A stretch of DNA of 54,191 bases from Nitriliruptoraceae bacterium (GTDB lineage: Bacteria > Actinomycetota > Nitriliruptoria > Nitriliruptorales > Nitriliruptoraceae): the NCBI GenBank assembly GCA_003565155.1, contig PXDB01000015.1, positions 1-54,191 on the forward strand. The letters run 5' to 3'. Below, piece after piece: positions 17,225-25,514 of the stretch (positions are counted from its first letter, which is position 1; each line of letters opens with the position of its first letter). A model generated the notes under the pieces. The model was not told where the DNA came from. It worked only from the letters and a program-made list of their open reading frames with translations, and made no database searches. The position numbers and the translations under genes were made by a program.

Positions 17225-18820
17225 ATGACCAACGCCGCCGCGCCCGTTGATCCGGCCGCCTCCTGCCCGGAGTGCGGCGCGGACCGCTCCGGCGGCCGGG
17301 ACCGCTTCTGCGGCGCGTGCGGAGCACGATGGACGACCGTGCGCCGGTCGATGCTGCCATCAGCGACGGACGGCACCGGCGAGCCGGCGGCCACCGCCGG
17401 TCGCCATCGTCGCCTGGGGGGCGCCGGGCGCGCGGTGCTGGCGGGGAGCGCGGCGGTCATCCTCGTCGCCGGGCTGGCCGGCCTCCGAACGATGCAGCCC
17501 GCCGACCCTGGGGTCCCCGGCGAGGTGGAGGTTCCCGACGCGGCCAGCGACGCCGGGAGCGTCGACGACCCGGAGGAGGCCGCGGATGACCGCGCAGCAC
17601 CGCAGCCGACGCTGGCCTGCGCGCCCCAGGGCTGCGAACGGTGGCGTATCGATCTCGAGGAGAGCTGGACCACCCTCGGGGTCGCCGACGACGCCCTGGT
17701 CCTGCTGGACCGGGCCGCCGTGCAGGGCGGTGGCTGGGGTGCAGCGACCGAGGAGCGGGATGTGCTGCGGCTGGTGGCGCTGGAGGACGGCGAGGACCTG
17801 CTCCGTGCGCCCCTGGAGCTGACCGGTCTCGACGGCACGCCTCCCGGGGCTGCGCGCGGCCTCCAGCTGCTGGAGGATGCGATCGTGATCGCCCTCGACG
17901 GACAGGTGGTCCTGCTGGGGCTGGACGGGGACCTACGGTGGTCGCACCGCGTCGAGGACGGTGTCGCGACACCACTGCACGCCACCGAGGAGCGGTTGCT
18001 CGTGGCGTTCACTGCGGACACTCCCACCGACGAGGAGACCACGCACCTGCAGGTCCTCGACCGCACCGACGGACAGCTGCGGTGGGAGGCGTCGGCCGGG
18101 GCGTGGCAGCTGGCCGGTGACGACGTCATCGTACTCGAAGGAGAGGGCGAGCCCGCGCCCGCCGGGGGTGACGAGGCAGGTGAGGTCACGGTGTCGGGTC
18201 ACGACGTGGCGACCGGGGAGGTGCGCTGGCAGCGGGGGGCGACGGGTATCGACCCTGTGGCGGGCGCACCGAACGCGGTGCTGCTGCACGGTGCCGGCGG
18301 GGACGGTGGCGACCTGCTGGTCCGCGCCGCGGACGGCGCCGAGACGGCCGAACTCGATCGCGGCGCCCGCTGGCTCGGGGCGACCCGGGATGGCGGCGGC
18401 GTGCTGGTGATCGGCGATGACGACCCCGTCGAGGTGGCCAGCATCGACGACGCGGGCGAGCTCCGGTGGCGTGTGACCCTCGAGGGGCCGATGGCGGCAC
18501 CGCAGCGGCTCCTGGAACGCCCGGAGCGGCTCGTGCTGGTGGGCAGGGACGGCAGCACGGTCGTCCTGGACGCGGACACGGGCGAGACCCGGGAGCCCGC
18601 CGCCGACCTCCCGGCCGACGCGGACGATGACGAGTGGATCGATGACGCTGGTCGACGGGTGGAGAGGACGGCATCGGGCTTCGCCATCACCGGCGCGGAC
18701 GACGGCGCCTCGATCACGCTCACGCACCCCACGACCCCTCCCCACATCGCCCTCCACGATCCCTACCTGGTGTGGACCGAGCACGAACTGCTCGCCGTGG
18801 ACCCGGTCGCTGCGGACTAG
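17225..18820 (+). CDS. Zinc-ribbon, single-TM, beta-propeller protein
   Basis: A 531-residue protein with an unusual layout. A zinc ribbon lies at the N-terminus (Cys14-x2-Cys17 and Cys29-x2-Cys32). It is followed by a basic stretch, one membrane helix (about 68-88), a Pro/Asp-rich linker and a large domain of repeated blades (LGVADDALVLLDR, LQLLEDAIVIALDGQVVLLG, TGEVRWQRG, DDAGELRWRV) like PQQ/quinoprotein propellers. The ribbon is cytoplasmic and the propeller outside the membrane if the positive-inside rule holds. No catalytic residues are visible, so the propeller is probably structural or ligand-sensing. Its stop codon shares four bases with the convergent DUF429 stop. Confidence 0.75.
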   Translation: MTNAAAPVDPAASCPECGADRSGGRDRFCGACGARWTTVRRSMLPSATDGTGEPAATAGRHRRLGGAGRAVLAGSAAVILVAGLAGLRTMQPADPGVPGEVEVPDAASDAGSVDDPEEAADDRAAPQPTLACAPQGCERWRIDLEESWTTLGVADDALVLLDRAAVQGGGWGAATEERDVLRLVALEDGEDLLRAPLELTGLDGTPPGAARGLQLLEDAIVIALDGQVVLLGLDGDLRWSHRVEDGVATPLHATEERLLVAFTADTPTDEETTHLQVLDRTDGQLRWEASAGAWQLAGDDVIVLEGEGEPAPAGGDEAGEVTVSGHDVATGEVRWQRGATGIDPVAGAPNAVLLHGAGGDGGDLLVRAADGAETAELDRGARWLGATRDGGGVLVIGDDDPVEVASIDDAGELRWRVTLEGPMAAPQRLLERPERLVLVGRDGSTVVLDADTGETREPAADLPADADDDEWIDDAGRRVERTASGFAITGADDGASITLTHPTTPPHIALHDPYLVWTEHELLAVDPVAAD

Positions 18821-19557
18821 TCGCGTCGGCGCGGCCCCGGGCGGGTGCGACGGGCCGGTGGCACCCGGGCGGTGATCACCACGGGACGGTCATGGTCGCG
18901 CTGATCGGTCGCCTCCGGGACCGTGAGCAGCTGACCGGCACCCGCCAGGCCGTCAGCGACCCAGGCGCACACCGCCGCGTCCACCACGTCGTCGGGCGCG
19001 ACGCCCTCGTCCCCGGGGAAACGGTCCGGGAGGGTGACGCCGTGGCGCTCGAGCAGCGCCCGCCGGGTGGTGATCCCGGCCCAGGACCGCTTGCGTGGCA
19101 GGGCCGCACCCGCGAGCACCGCGAAGGCAACCTCGGGGTGCACCTCCCGCAGGTCATGGCCCCCGGCGACGAGGTCGTCGGCCTCGACGATCTTCGGCAC
19201 CAACCGCCAGGCCTGCATGCTGATGCCGGCACCCATCACCTCCACCGCCCGGGCGGTGGCGGCCGCGTGCTCGGTCAACTCCCCTGCCCGAGCACCGTCG
19301 ACCACGCTGCGCGGCGGGGTGGAGAACACGCTGCTCGCACGCCCGGGCAGCAGCGTCCTGGCAGCTGCGTCCGCATCCCGCGGTGCGTCCACCAGACCGA
19401 TGGGGATGTCGACCGCGACGGCGTCCACCTCCGCGTCGCGCACGGCCTCGGCGAGGGCCTCCACCACCTCCACCTCGGCGAGCGCTCCGTCGTTGAGGCG
19501 CACCACGACCCAGCCCGCCGCACACCCGTCGACGCCCAGCACCCGGCGGGCGCTCAT
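18817..19557 (-). CDS. DUF429 family protein (predicted RNase H-like nuclease)
   Basis: A 246-residue protein of DUF429. The fold is RNase H-like with a leading strand RRVLGVDGCAAGWV (Asp in the first strand) and a second acidic strand VDAVAVDIPIGLV, then GRASSVFSTPPR and a C-terminal DDVVDAAVCAWVA, where further acidic ligands lie. Biochemical role is unproven. The ATG start overlaps the TetR stop (ATGA), so it is translationally coupled to the regulator. It converges on the propeller gene with both stop codons drawn from the palindrome CTAG. Confidence 0.82.
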   Translation of the reverse strand: MSARRVLGVDGCAAGWVVVRLNDGALAEVEVVEALAEAVRDAEVDAVAVDIPIGLVDAPRDADAAARTLLPGRASSVFSTPPRSVVDGARAGELTEHAAATARAVEVMGAGISMQAWRLVPKIVEADDLVAGGHDLREVHPEVAFAVLAGAALPRKRSWAGITTRRALLERHGVTLPDRFPGDEGVAPDDVVDAAVCAWVADGLAGAGQLLTVPEATDQRDHDRPVVITARVPPARRTRPGPRRRD

Positions 19558-20408
19558 CCGGTCACCTCCGCGCCACCGGTGGCCGTGGAGGGCACCAGAC
19601 CGAGGTCATGCAGGGTCCGCTCGAGGTCCGCCCGCAGCAGCGCCGCACAGCCGTCGGGGAACAGCCAGTTGTGGTGGCCGAACACCTCGAGGCTGACCTG
19701 ACCGTGCAACCGGCCCCAGGCCAGCAGCAGGAACGGTCCGAGCGCCCGGTCGACGCCCTCGGGCAGCATCGGGTCGAAGGCCTCCGGCGGCCCGAGCACC
19801 TCCGGTGTCCGAAGGACCGCATCGAGGTGCAGTGCACCCACGGCGACGGCCTCCAGGAAGGGCCGGGCGAGGGCGAGCCCCATCCGCTGCATCGCGTCGA
19901 CGGTCGGTCCGCCGGCAGGGGCCGCGTAGCCGGGGATCGGGTCACCGAACAGCAGCCCGAACTCGTTGGGGTGGCTGACCGACCACTCCCGGTAGGCGAG
20001 CCCGACGGCGACCACGCGGGCGGCCACGCCGGCCGCCTCCCCCGCGATGACCGCAACGGACGGGTCCGGCCGCTCACGCGGCGGGAGCGCGTCGACGGCG
20101 GTGCCGAGGGCAACCTCGAGGTGGTCGGCCAGGTCCTCGTAGCTGTCGGCGATCAGGGCGGTGAGCAACCCGTCGCGCGAGTCCACGTAGCGGTAGAGCC
20201 CCGCGGGGCTCATGCCGAGGCGCCGGGCGACCGAGCGCAGCGCCAGGCCGGCGGGCCCGACCTCGCGGACCTCCTGCAGGGCGGCGGCCCGCAGCTCCCG
20301 CCAGGTCCGCTCGCGTGCCCTGGCACGCCGCCCGCGCACGGCGGCCCCGCCCCCACCCTCGGCGCTGTCCACCACGACCTCCGACCTCGAGCCGATCGCC
20401 AGGCGCAC
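19554..20408 (-). CDS. TetR-family transcriptional regulator
   Basis: A 284-residue regulator, longer than usual because of a ~30-residue polar N-terminus. The helix-turn-helix lies about 55-78 (LALRSVARRLGMSPAGLYRYVDSRDGL in composition), followed by a ligand-binding domain with a TetR_C-like GLLFGDPIPGY segment near 155. The GTG start at 20408 may be too early; an internal GTG about 12 codons later is possible. It is divergently transcribed from an NAD-binding epimerase across an operator-like inverted repeat, the standard layout for autoregulation plus control of the neighbour. DUF429 follows in the same operon. Confidence 0.85.
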   Translation of the reverse strand: MRLAIGSRSEVVVDSAEGGGGAAVRGRRARARERTWRELRAAALQEVREVGPAGLALRSVARRLGMSPAGLYRYVDSRDGLLTALIADSYEDLADHLEVALGTAVDALPPRERPDPSVAVIAGEAAGVAARVVAVGLAYREWSVSHPNEFGLLFGDPIPGYAAPAGGPTVDAMQRMGLALARPFLEAVAVGALHLDAVLRTPEVLGPPEAFDPMLPEGVDRALGPFLLLAWGRLHGQVSLEVFGHHNWLFPDGCAALLRADLERTLHDLGLVPSTATGGAEVTG

Positions 20409-20435
20409 ACCCTAGCTGGACTTCGCGAACACCGC

Positions 20436-20464
20436 TTGCAAAGTGAACGCTGTTCGCGCATAGT
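20436..20464 (+). promoter_or_regulatory. Candidate promoter of the NAD-binding epimerase gene
   Basis: TTGCAA (20436-20441) and CATAGT (20459-20464) are separated by 17 bases, each matching the sigma-70 consensus at 4 of 6 positions. The left arm of the inverted repeat fills the spacer exactly, so a bound repressor would block RNA polymerase. Confidence 0.5.
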
Positions 20465-20490
20465 CACTACAAGCGCGAACAGCGTTCACT
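20442..20490. promoter_or_regulatory. TetR operator: perfect 18-bp inverted repeat
   Basis: AGTGAACGCTGTTCGCGC (20442-20459) and its exact reverse complement (20473-20490) flank a 13-base spacer. Each arm is itself a hyphenated palindrome (GAAC-N3-GTTC), so it may hold two dimer sites. A third related half (GCGAACACCG) lies at 20425-20434. The region is the only space between the divergent TetR and epimerase genes. Binding is inferred from position and symmetry. Confidence 0.75.
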
Positions 20491-20531
20491 CACCAGCCGC
20501 CGACGAGGCGGCCCACCCAGGAGCCAGGCAG

Positions 20532-21476
20532 ATGCGCATCACCGTCCTCGGCGCCGCCGGCGGTGCCGGCCAGGCCATCACCCAGGAACTCGCCGCCCGT
20601 GGGCACGAGGTCGTCGCCGCCAGCCGCAGCGCTGCGGCGCGCAGCTGGCCCAGCGGGGTCACCGCGCGCACCGTCGACCTCGACGATGCCGCCGCGACCA
20701 GCGCCGCGTGCGCGGATGCGGACGTGGTGGTCATGGCCGCCCAGGTCCCCTACCAGCGCTGGTACGACGAGCTTCCCGGGATGGTCGACCGCGCCGCCGA
20801 CGCCGCAGCAGCAGCCGGCGCCCGTCTGGTGATGGTCGACAACCTCTACGCCTACGGCTCCCCCGGCACTCCGCTGAGCGAGGCGACCCCGGAAGCCGCG
20901 ACCACCCGCAAGGGCCAGCTCCGCGCGGCGATCGCCCGTCGGCTCCTCGACCGGCACGCCGCGGGCGAGGTGTCGGTCTCCATCGGCCGCTTCGCGGACT
21001 ACTACGGACCCTTTGACGGCAACTCGCTGGCCAACCAGCTCATGCTCGCGCCGGGCACCGCCGGCAAGCGGGTCCGGACCTTCATCGCCGACGACCAGCC
21101 CCACACCTTCCACTACCTCCCCGACGTCGCCCGCGGCTTCGCCACCCTCGTGGAGCGACCGGAGGCCGACGGGCGCGTGTGGGTCCTGCCGGCGGCGCCG
21201 GCCGTCACCCAGGGACAGCTCGTCGACCACCTCGATGCCGCGCTGCCCACCCCGGTGCGCCGTGGCCGGGTCACGCCGGCGATGCTGTGGATGGTCGGGC
21301 TGTGCAACCCGCAGCTGCGTGAGGCCCGTGAGGTCGTGCCGCAGTTCGACCGGCCCTACACCGTCGACGCGAGCGCCTTCGAGGCCGCCTTCGGACCGAT
21401 CCCGCTGACCCCCCACGCCGAGGCGGTGGCCGCCACGGTCGCCTGGCTCGAGGACCACGCCCCCACCCCCGCGTGA
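20532..21476 (+). CDS. NAD(P)-binding epimerase/atypical SDR
   Basis: A 314-residue Rossmann-fold protein starting MRITVLGAAGGAGQAI with the GxxGxxG nucleotide motif at 7-13. It also shows the VDLDD acidic strand after beta-2, VVVMAAQVPY, the MVDNLYAYG strand and SIGRFADYYGP. The classic SDR YxxxK is not obvious, so it belongs with the atypical (NmrA/complex-like) group, which includes redox sensors and sugar-nucleotide enzymes. The ATG start has AGGAG 8 bases upstream. It is likely repressed by the divergent TetR protein, so it may act on the TetR ligand. It converges on the peptide importer operon; the 14-bp palindrome GGCCGGCGCCGGCC fills the gap. Confidence 0.83.
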   Translation: MRITVLGAAGGAGQAITQELAARGHEVVAASRSAAARSWPSGVTARTVDLDDAAATSAACADADVVVMAAQVPYQRWYDELPGMVDRAADAAAAAGARLVMVDNLYAYGSPGTPLSEATPEAATTRKGQLRAAIARRLLDRHAAGEVSVSIGRFADYYGPFDGNSLANQLMLAPGTAGKRVRTFIADDQPHTFHYLPDVARGFATLVERPEADGRVWVLPAAPAVTQGQLVDHLDAALPTPVRRGRVTPAMLWMVGLCNPQLREAREVVPQFDRPYTVDASAFEAAFGPIPLTPHAEAVAATVAWLEDHAPTPA

Positions 21477-21492
21477 ACGGCCGGCGCCGGCC

Positions 21493-22488
21493 TCACCCCT
21501 CCACCTCGGTCCCCACCTCACCGTGGAGCAGGCAGGCCGCGGTGTGGTCGGGCCCGGCCACCTCCTGCAACGCCGGGTCGATCCGCTCGCAGGCGTCGAA
21601 CACCTCCGGACAGCGGGTCCGGAACCGGCACCCGGTGGGCGGATCGATCGGGCTCGGCACGTCACCGACCAGCCGGATCCGCTCCCGCTGACGTTCCCGC
21701 ACCGGATCGGGGATCGGGATCGCGGACAGCAGCGCCCGGGTGTAGGGGTGTTGCGCGGAGCGGTACAGCCCGAGGCGCTCCGCCTCCTCCACCACCCGCC
21801 CGAGGTACATCACCGCGATCCGGTCACAGATGTGCTGGACGGCCGCGAGGTCGTGGGCGATGAACAGGTAGGCGAGCCCGAGGTCGGACTGCAGCTCGCC
21901 CAGCAGGTTCATCACCTGGGCCTGGATCGACACGTCCAGGGCGGCGATCGGCTCGTCGCACACGATGAAGTCGGGTTCGCAGGCCAGCGCCCGCGCGATG
22001 CCGATGCGTTGGCGCTGCCCGCCGGAGAACTCGTGGGGGTAGCGGCTCGCGACCCGAGGATGCAGCCCACAGCGCTCCAGCAGCTCCCCGATCCGGGCGC
22101 GACGCGCCTGCTTGCCCTGGTGGAGGTCGTGGATGTCCAGCGCCTCCCCGATCGACTCCCCCACGGCCAGACGCGGGTCGAGGGAGGCGTAGGGGTCCTG
22201 GAAGATCATGGCCGCGCGCCGCCGCCAGCGGCGCAGGTCCCGTGCCGACAGGCCGCGCACGTCCGTACCGTCGAAGGTGATCCGCCCGGCCGTCGGCTCG
22301 ACCAGGCGGAGGATCGCGAGTCCGGTGGTGGTCTTGCCGCACCCCGACTCGCCGACCAGCCCCAGCGTCTCCCCCCCGCCGAGGGTGAGATCGACCCCGT
22401 CGACCGCACGCACGGTCTGCTTGTCCCGGCCGCGACCGACGGAGAAGTGGACGGTCAGCCCCTCGACCTCGAGCAGCGGCGCGGTCAC
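21493..22488 (-). CDS. Peptide ABC importer ATP-binding protein (OppF/DppF type)
   Basis: A 331-residue ATPase with Walker A GESGCGKT (46-53), Q-loop [12 protein letters not shown], signature [14 protein letters not shown], Walker [13 protein letters not shown] and the C-terminal oligopeptide extension holding four spaced cysteines ([19 protein letters not shown] and a later Cys), typical of the Fe-S or metal-binding tail of OppD/F proteins. It is the last gene of a five-gene importer operon and overlaps the preceding DppD-type gene by 4 bases. It partners the sister ATPase in the membrane complex. Confidence 0.92.
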   Translation of the reverse strand: MTAPLLEVEGLTVHFSVGRGRDKQTVRAVDGVDLTLGGGETLGLVGESGCGKTTTGLAILRLVEPTAGRITFDGTDVRGLSARDLRRWRRRAAMIFQDPYASLDPRLAVGESIGEALDIHDLHQGKQARRARIGELLERCGLHPRVASRYPHEFSGGQRQRIGIARALACEPDFIVCDEPIAALDVSIQAQVMNLLGELQSDLGLAYLFIAHDLAAVQHICDRIAVMYLGRVVEEAERLGLYRSAQHPYTRALLSAIPIPDPVRERQRERIRLVGDVPSPIDPPTGCRFRTRCPEVFDACERIDPALQEVAGPDHTAACLLHGEVGTEVEG

Positions 22489-23546
22489 GCGACCCCCTCG
22501 TCCCGGGCGTCCGGCGGCTCGATATCGATGCGGCTGGCCGCGGCGGCACGGGCGGCGTCCTCGGCGGGGACCTCGTAGAAGCTACGGACCCAGTGGCCCT
22601 CCACCACCTCGGTCAGCGGCGGACGCTCGGTGGCGCACCGGGCATCGTCGCGGTAGCTGCAGCGCGGGTGGAACCCGCACCCCTCCGGGAGCGCCGTCGG
22701 CGCCGGTGGCAGGCCCGGGATGGCCGCGAGGTCGTGGCGGTCGACGTCACCGAGCACCGGCAACGATGCCTGCAGCCCGATGGTGTAGGGGTGCCGGGGC
22801 CGGGCGAACAACGCCTCCGCGGAGGCGGCCTCCACCACCTCGCCGGCGTACATCACCAGCACCCGGTCGGCGATGCCGGCCACCACGCCGAGGTCGTGGG
22901 TGATCCAGATGACGGCCATCCCGAGCTCGGCCTGGAGCTCGGCGACCAGGTCGGTGATCTGGGCCTGGGTGGTGACGTCCAGGGCGGTCGTGGCCTCGTC
23001 GGCGATCAGTACCTCCGGGTCGCAGGACAGCCCGATCGCGATCACCACCCGCTGACGCATCCCGCCGGAGAACTGGTGGGGGAAGTCGTCGAGCCGCCGC
23101 TCGGGCGAGGGGATGCCGACCTTGTGCAGCAGGTCGACCGCACGGTCACGGGCGTCGCCCTCCGACAGGCCGAGGTGGTGGCGCATCCCCTCGGTGAGCT
23201 GGCGGCCGATGGTGTGGACCGGGTTCAGCGAGGTCATCGGATCCTGGAACACGAAGCCCACCCGCCGCCCGCGCACGTGGCTGAGCTCCTGCTCGCTCAT
23301 CGCGATCAGCTCGAGGTCACCGCCGAGGTGGGCGGTACCCGTCACCCGGCCCGGCGGGATCGGGATGAGCTTGGTCAGCGCCAGTGTCGATACCGACTTG
23401 CCCGATCCCGACTCGCCGACGATGGCCAGCGTCTCCCCACGGTGCAGGTCGTAGTCGATCCCGCGGACCACCTGCGCACGGCCACGCTTGGTCCCGAAGC
23501 TGACCTCCAGGTCCCGGACGCTGAGCACCACCTCGTCGTCGCTCAC
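22485..23546 (-). CDS. Peptide ABC importer ATP-binding protein (OppD/DppD type)
   Basis: A 353-residue ATPase with Walker [10 protein letters not shown]-loop [11 protein letters not shown], signature [12 protein letters not shown], Walker [13 protein letters not shown] and the Cys-containing C-terminal extension ([20 protein letters not shown]). The MR in the signature is the usual distinction of D-type from F-type subunits. The start and stop overlap the neighbours by 4 bases each, so the operon is fully coupled. It energises uptake of peptides or other solutes delivered by the binding lipoprotein at the head of the operon. Confidence 0.92.
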   Translation of the reverse strand: MSDDEVVLSVRDLEVSFGTKRGRAQVVRGIDYDLHRGETLAIVGESGSGKSVSTLALTKLIPIPPGRVTGTAHLGGDLELIAMSEQELSHVRGRRVGFVFQDPMTSLNPVHTIGRQLTEGMRHHLGLSEGDARDRAVDLLHKVGIPSPERRLDDFPHQFSGGMRQRVVIAIGLSCDPEVLIADEATTALDVTTQAQITDLVAELQAELGMAVIWITHDLGVVAGIADRVLVMYAGEVVEAASAEALFARPRHPYTIGLQASLPVLGDVDRHDLAAIPGLPPAPTALPEGCGFHPRCSYRDDARCATERPPLTEVVEGHWVRSFYEVPAEDAARAAAASRIDIEPPDARDEGVA

Positions 23547-24460
23547 GTGACCCCCCGGGACTGGATGATGGAGCGCTGCTTGGGGTCGAGGGCGTCCCGC
23601 AGGCCGTCACCCACCAGGTTGAGCGACGCCACGGTGATGAAGATGGCGAGACCGGGGAAGATGCTCATCCACCACTCTCCGGTGGCGATGAAGCCCTGGG
23701 CGTCGAGCAGCATGAGCCCCCACGCGGGGCGCGGTGGTTGGACCCCGATGCCGAGGTAGCTGAGCGCTGCCTCGGTGAGGATCGCGAAGGCCAGGGACAG
23801 CGAGGTCTGCACGATCACGGGCGCAGCGACGTTGGGCAGGACGTGGCGGGAGATGATGCGCCAGTCGCTGGCGCCGAGCGACCGCGACGCGCGGACGAAC
23901 ACCTCCTCGCGCACCGACAGCACGGAACCACGGACCACGCGGGCGAAGATCGGCGTGAACACCACCCCGATGGCGATCATGGTGTTGGTCAGGCTGGGGC
24001 TCAGCACCGCCACGATCGCGATAGCCAGCAGCACCACCGGGAAGGAGAACAGCACGTCCATCGCCCGCATGAGCACGATGTCGGTCCACCCGCCGCGGTA
24101 GCCGGAGATCAGCCCGATCAGGGTGCCGAGCACGAGCGAGATCCCGACCGCGACGGCGCCGACCTGCAGCGACACCCGGGCACCGAACAGCACCCGAGAG
24201 AACACGTCACGGCCGAGCTCATCGGTGCCGAACCAGTGGGCGGCGCTGGGCGGCTCCAGGCGCCGGGTCAGGTCGTCGTCGGTGAAGGCGTACGGCGCGA
24301 CGACGTCAGCCAGCAGCGCGGAGAGGATCAGCAGGGCCAGCACGACCACCCCGGCGGCCGCCAGCCGGTTGGCGAACAGCGCGGACAGGGTCTCCTTCCA
24401 CCGCGCCTCAGCCGGCTCGTCGGGGGCCTGGAGCTGCTCTGCGTCGTCGTGTTCGCTCAT
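23543..24460 (-). CDS. Peptide ABC importer permease (OppC/DppC type)
   Basis: A 305-residue permease: an acidic N-terminal tail, one membrane segment, then a ~50-residue outside loop (PYAFTDDDLTRRLEPPSAAHWFGTDELGRDVFSRVLFG), followed by five more segments. The EAA loop reads VRASRSLGASDWRIISRHVLPN. The HWFGTDxLGRDVxSR string is diagnostic of the C subunit. It overlaps the B permease stop and the D ATPase start by 4 bases. Together with the B subunit it forms the pore. Confidence 0.92.
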   Translation of the reverse strand: MSEHDDAEQLQAPDEPAEARWKETLSALFANRLAAAGVVVLALLILSALLADVVAPYAFTDDDLTRRLEPPSAAHWFGTDELGRDVFSRVLFGARVSLQVGAVAVGISLVLGTLIGLISGYRGGWTDIVLMRAMDVLFSFPVVLLAIAIVAVLSPSLTNTMIAIGVVFTPIFARVVRGSVLSVREEVFVRASRSLGASDWRIISRHVLPNVAAPVIVQTSLSLAFAILTEAALSYLGIGVQPPRPAWGLMLLDAQGFIATGEWWMSIFPGLAIFITVASLNLVGDGLRDALDPKQRSIIQSRGVT

Positions 24461-25401
24461 GAGACGCTGATCCGGGGGTCGAGCTTGGCGTAGAGCAGAT
24501 CGACCAGCAGGTTGATGAGCAGGAAGCCGGCGGCGATCAAGAGCACCGCGCCCTGCAGTGCCGGGTAGTCACGACGGACCACCGAGTCCAGGGCGTAGCG
24601 CCCGACGCCGGGCCAGGCGAACACCACCTCCACGACCACGATGCCACCGAGCAGGGTCGCGAGCTGCAGGCCCGTGACGGTGACCACGGGGATCCACGCG
24701 TTGCGCAGCACGTGGTGGCGCAGGATGTAGCGGTCCGGCATGCCCTTGGCGCGGGCGAGGCGCACGTGCTCGGCGCTCATCGCCTCGAGCACGCTGGAGC
24801 GCACGAAGCGGGTGAGGATCGCACCGGTGACCACCCCGGCGGTGACCGCCGGCAGGATCAGCCGTCGGATCGCCTCGACGGGGTCCTCCAACGGCGAGGT
24901 GTACCCGGACGGCGGCAGCCACCCGAGCGTGCGGGCGAACACCAGGATCAGCAGCAGGCCGAACCAGAAGTCCGGGACCGACACCCCGATCTGGGAGAAC
25001 CCGGAGGCGGCGTAGTCGACGGGCTTGCCCTGGCGCACCGCGGAGATGATGCCGGCGGGCAGCGCGATGAGCAGCCCGACCAACAGCGAGGCGACCGCGA
25101 GCAGCGCCGTGGCCGGGAGCCGCTGCAGCAGCGCAGCGGTGATCGGCTCTCCGGTACGGAAGCTGACGCCGAGGTCGCCGGTCAACGCGCCGGTCAGCCA
25201 GTTCCAGTACTGGACCAGCAGGGGCTGGTCGAGGCCCGACCGGGCGATGAGCGCGTCGTAGAGGTCCTGGTCGAAGCGGGTGCCGAGCGCGGTGCGGACC
25301 GGGTCACCGGGCACGAGGTGGATCAGGGCGAAGACGACGATGGAGACGCCGAGCAGCGCGACCGCCGCCTGGGCGGTGCGCCGCAGCACGTAGCGCCCCA
25401 C
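24457..25401 (-). CDS. Peptide ABC importer permease (OppB/DppB type)
   Basis: A 314-residue permease with six membrane segments. It begins RYVLRRTAQAAVALLGVS, has VPGDPVRTALG in the first loop and an EAA loop VRLARAKGMPDRYILRHHVLRNAW, all usual for OppB/DppB. The GTG start is preceded by AGGAGGTGAGG, a near-consensus Shine-Dalgarno. It lies 113 bases after the binding-protein gene, and the gap holds a stem-loop that may reduce readthrough into the permeases and favour the binding protein. Confidence 0.92.
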   Translation of the reverse strand: MGRYVLRRTAQAAVALLGVSIVVFALIHLVPGDPVRTALGTRFDQDLYDALIARSGLDQPLLVQYWNWLTGALTGDLGVSFRTGEPITAALLQRLPATALLAVASLLVGLLIALPAGIISAVRQGKPVDYAASGFSQIGVSVPDFWFGLLLILVFARTLGWLPPSGYTSPLEDPVEAIRRLILPAVTAGVVTGAILTRFVRSSVLEAMSAEHVRLARAKGMPDRYILRHHVLRNAWIPVVTVTGLQLATLLGGIVVVEVVFAWPGVGRYALDSVVRRDYPALQGAVLLIAAGFLLINLLVDLLYAKLDPRISVS

Positions 25402-25472
25402 CCCTCACCTCCTCGACGCGGCCACGGGCCGCCTTCGGGGTCGTCGTGTGCGTGTCCACGTGCGGGTGCCCG

Positions 25473-25500
25473 GCGGGTGGGAGCAACGGCCCCCACCCGC
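25473..25500 (-). terminator. Intercistronic stem-loop between binding-protein and permease genes
   Basis: GCGGGTGGG and its exact complement CCCACCCGC form a 9-bp stem with a 10-base loop, 14 bases after the binding-protein stop. There is no U-tract. In many importer operons such a stem-loop stabilises the upstream mRNA or attenuates transcription into the membrane genes; here that is inferred. Confidence 0.5.
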
Positions 25501-25514
25501 AGCCGGACGTCAGG

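Noticed and set aside
21479..21492. Palindrome GGCCGGCGCCGGCC between the convergent epimerase and importer genes
   Set aside because: A self-complementary 14-mer with no loop or T-tract; it may assist termination both ways but is too short and GC-driven to list as a terminator.
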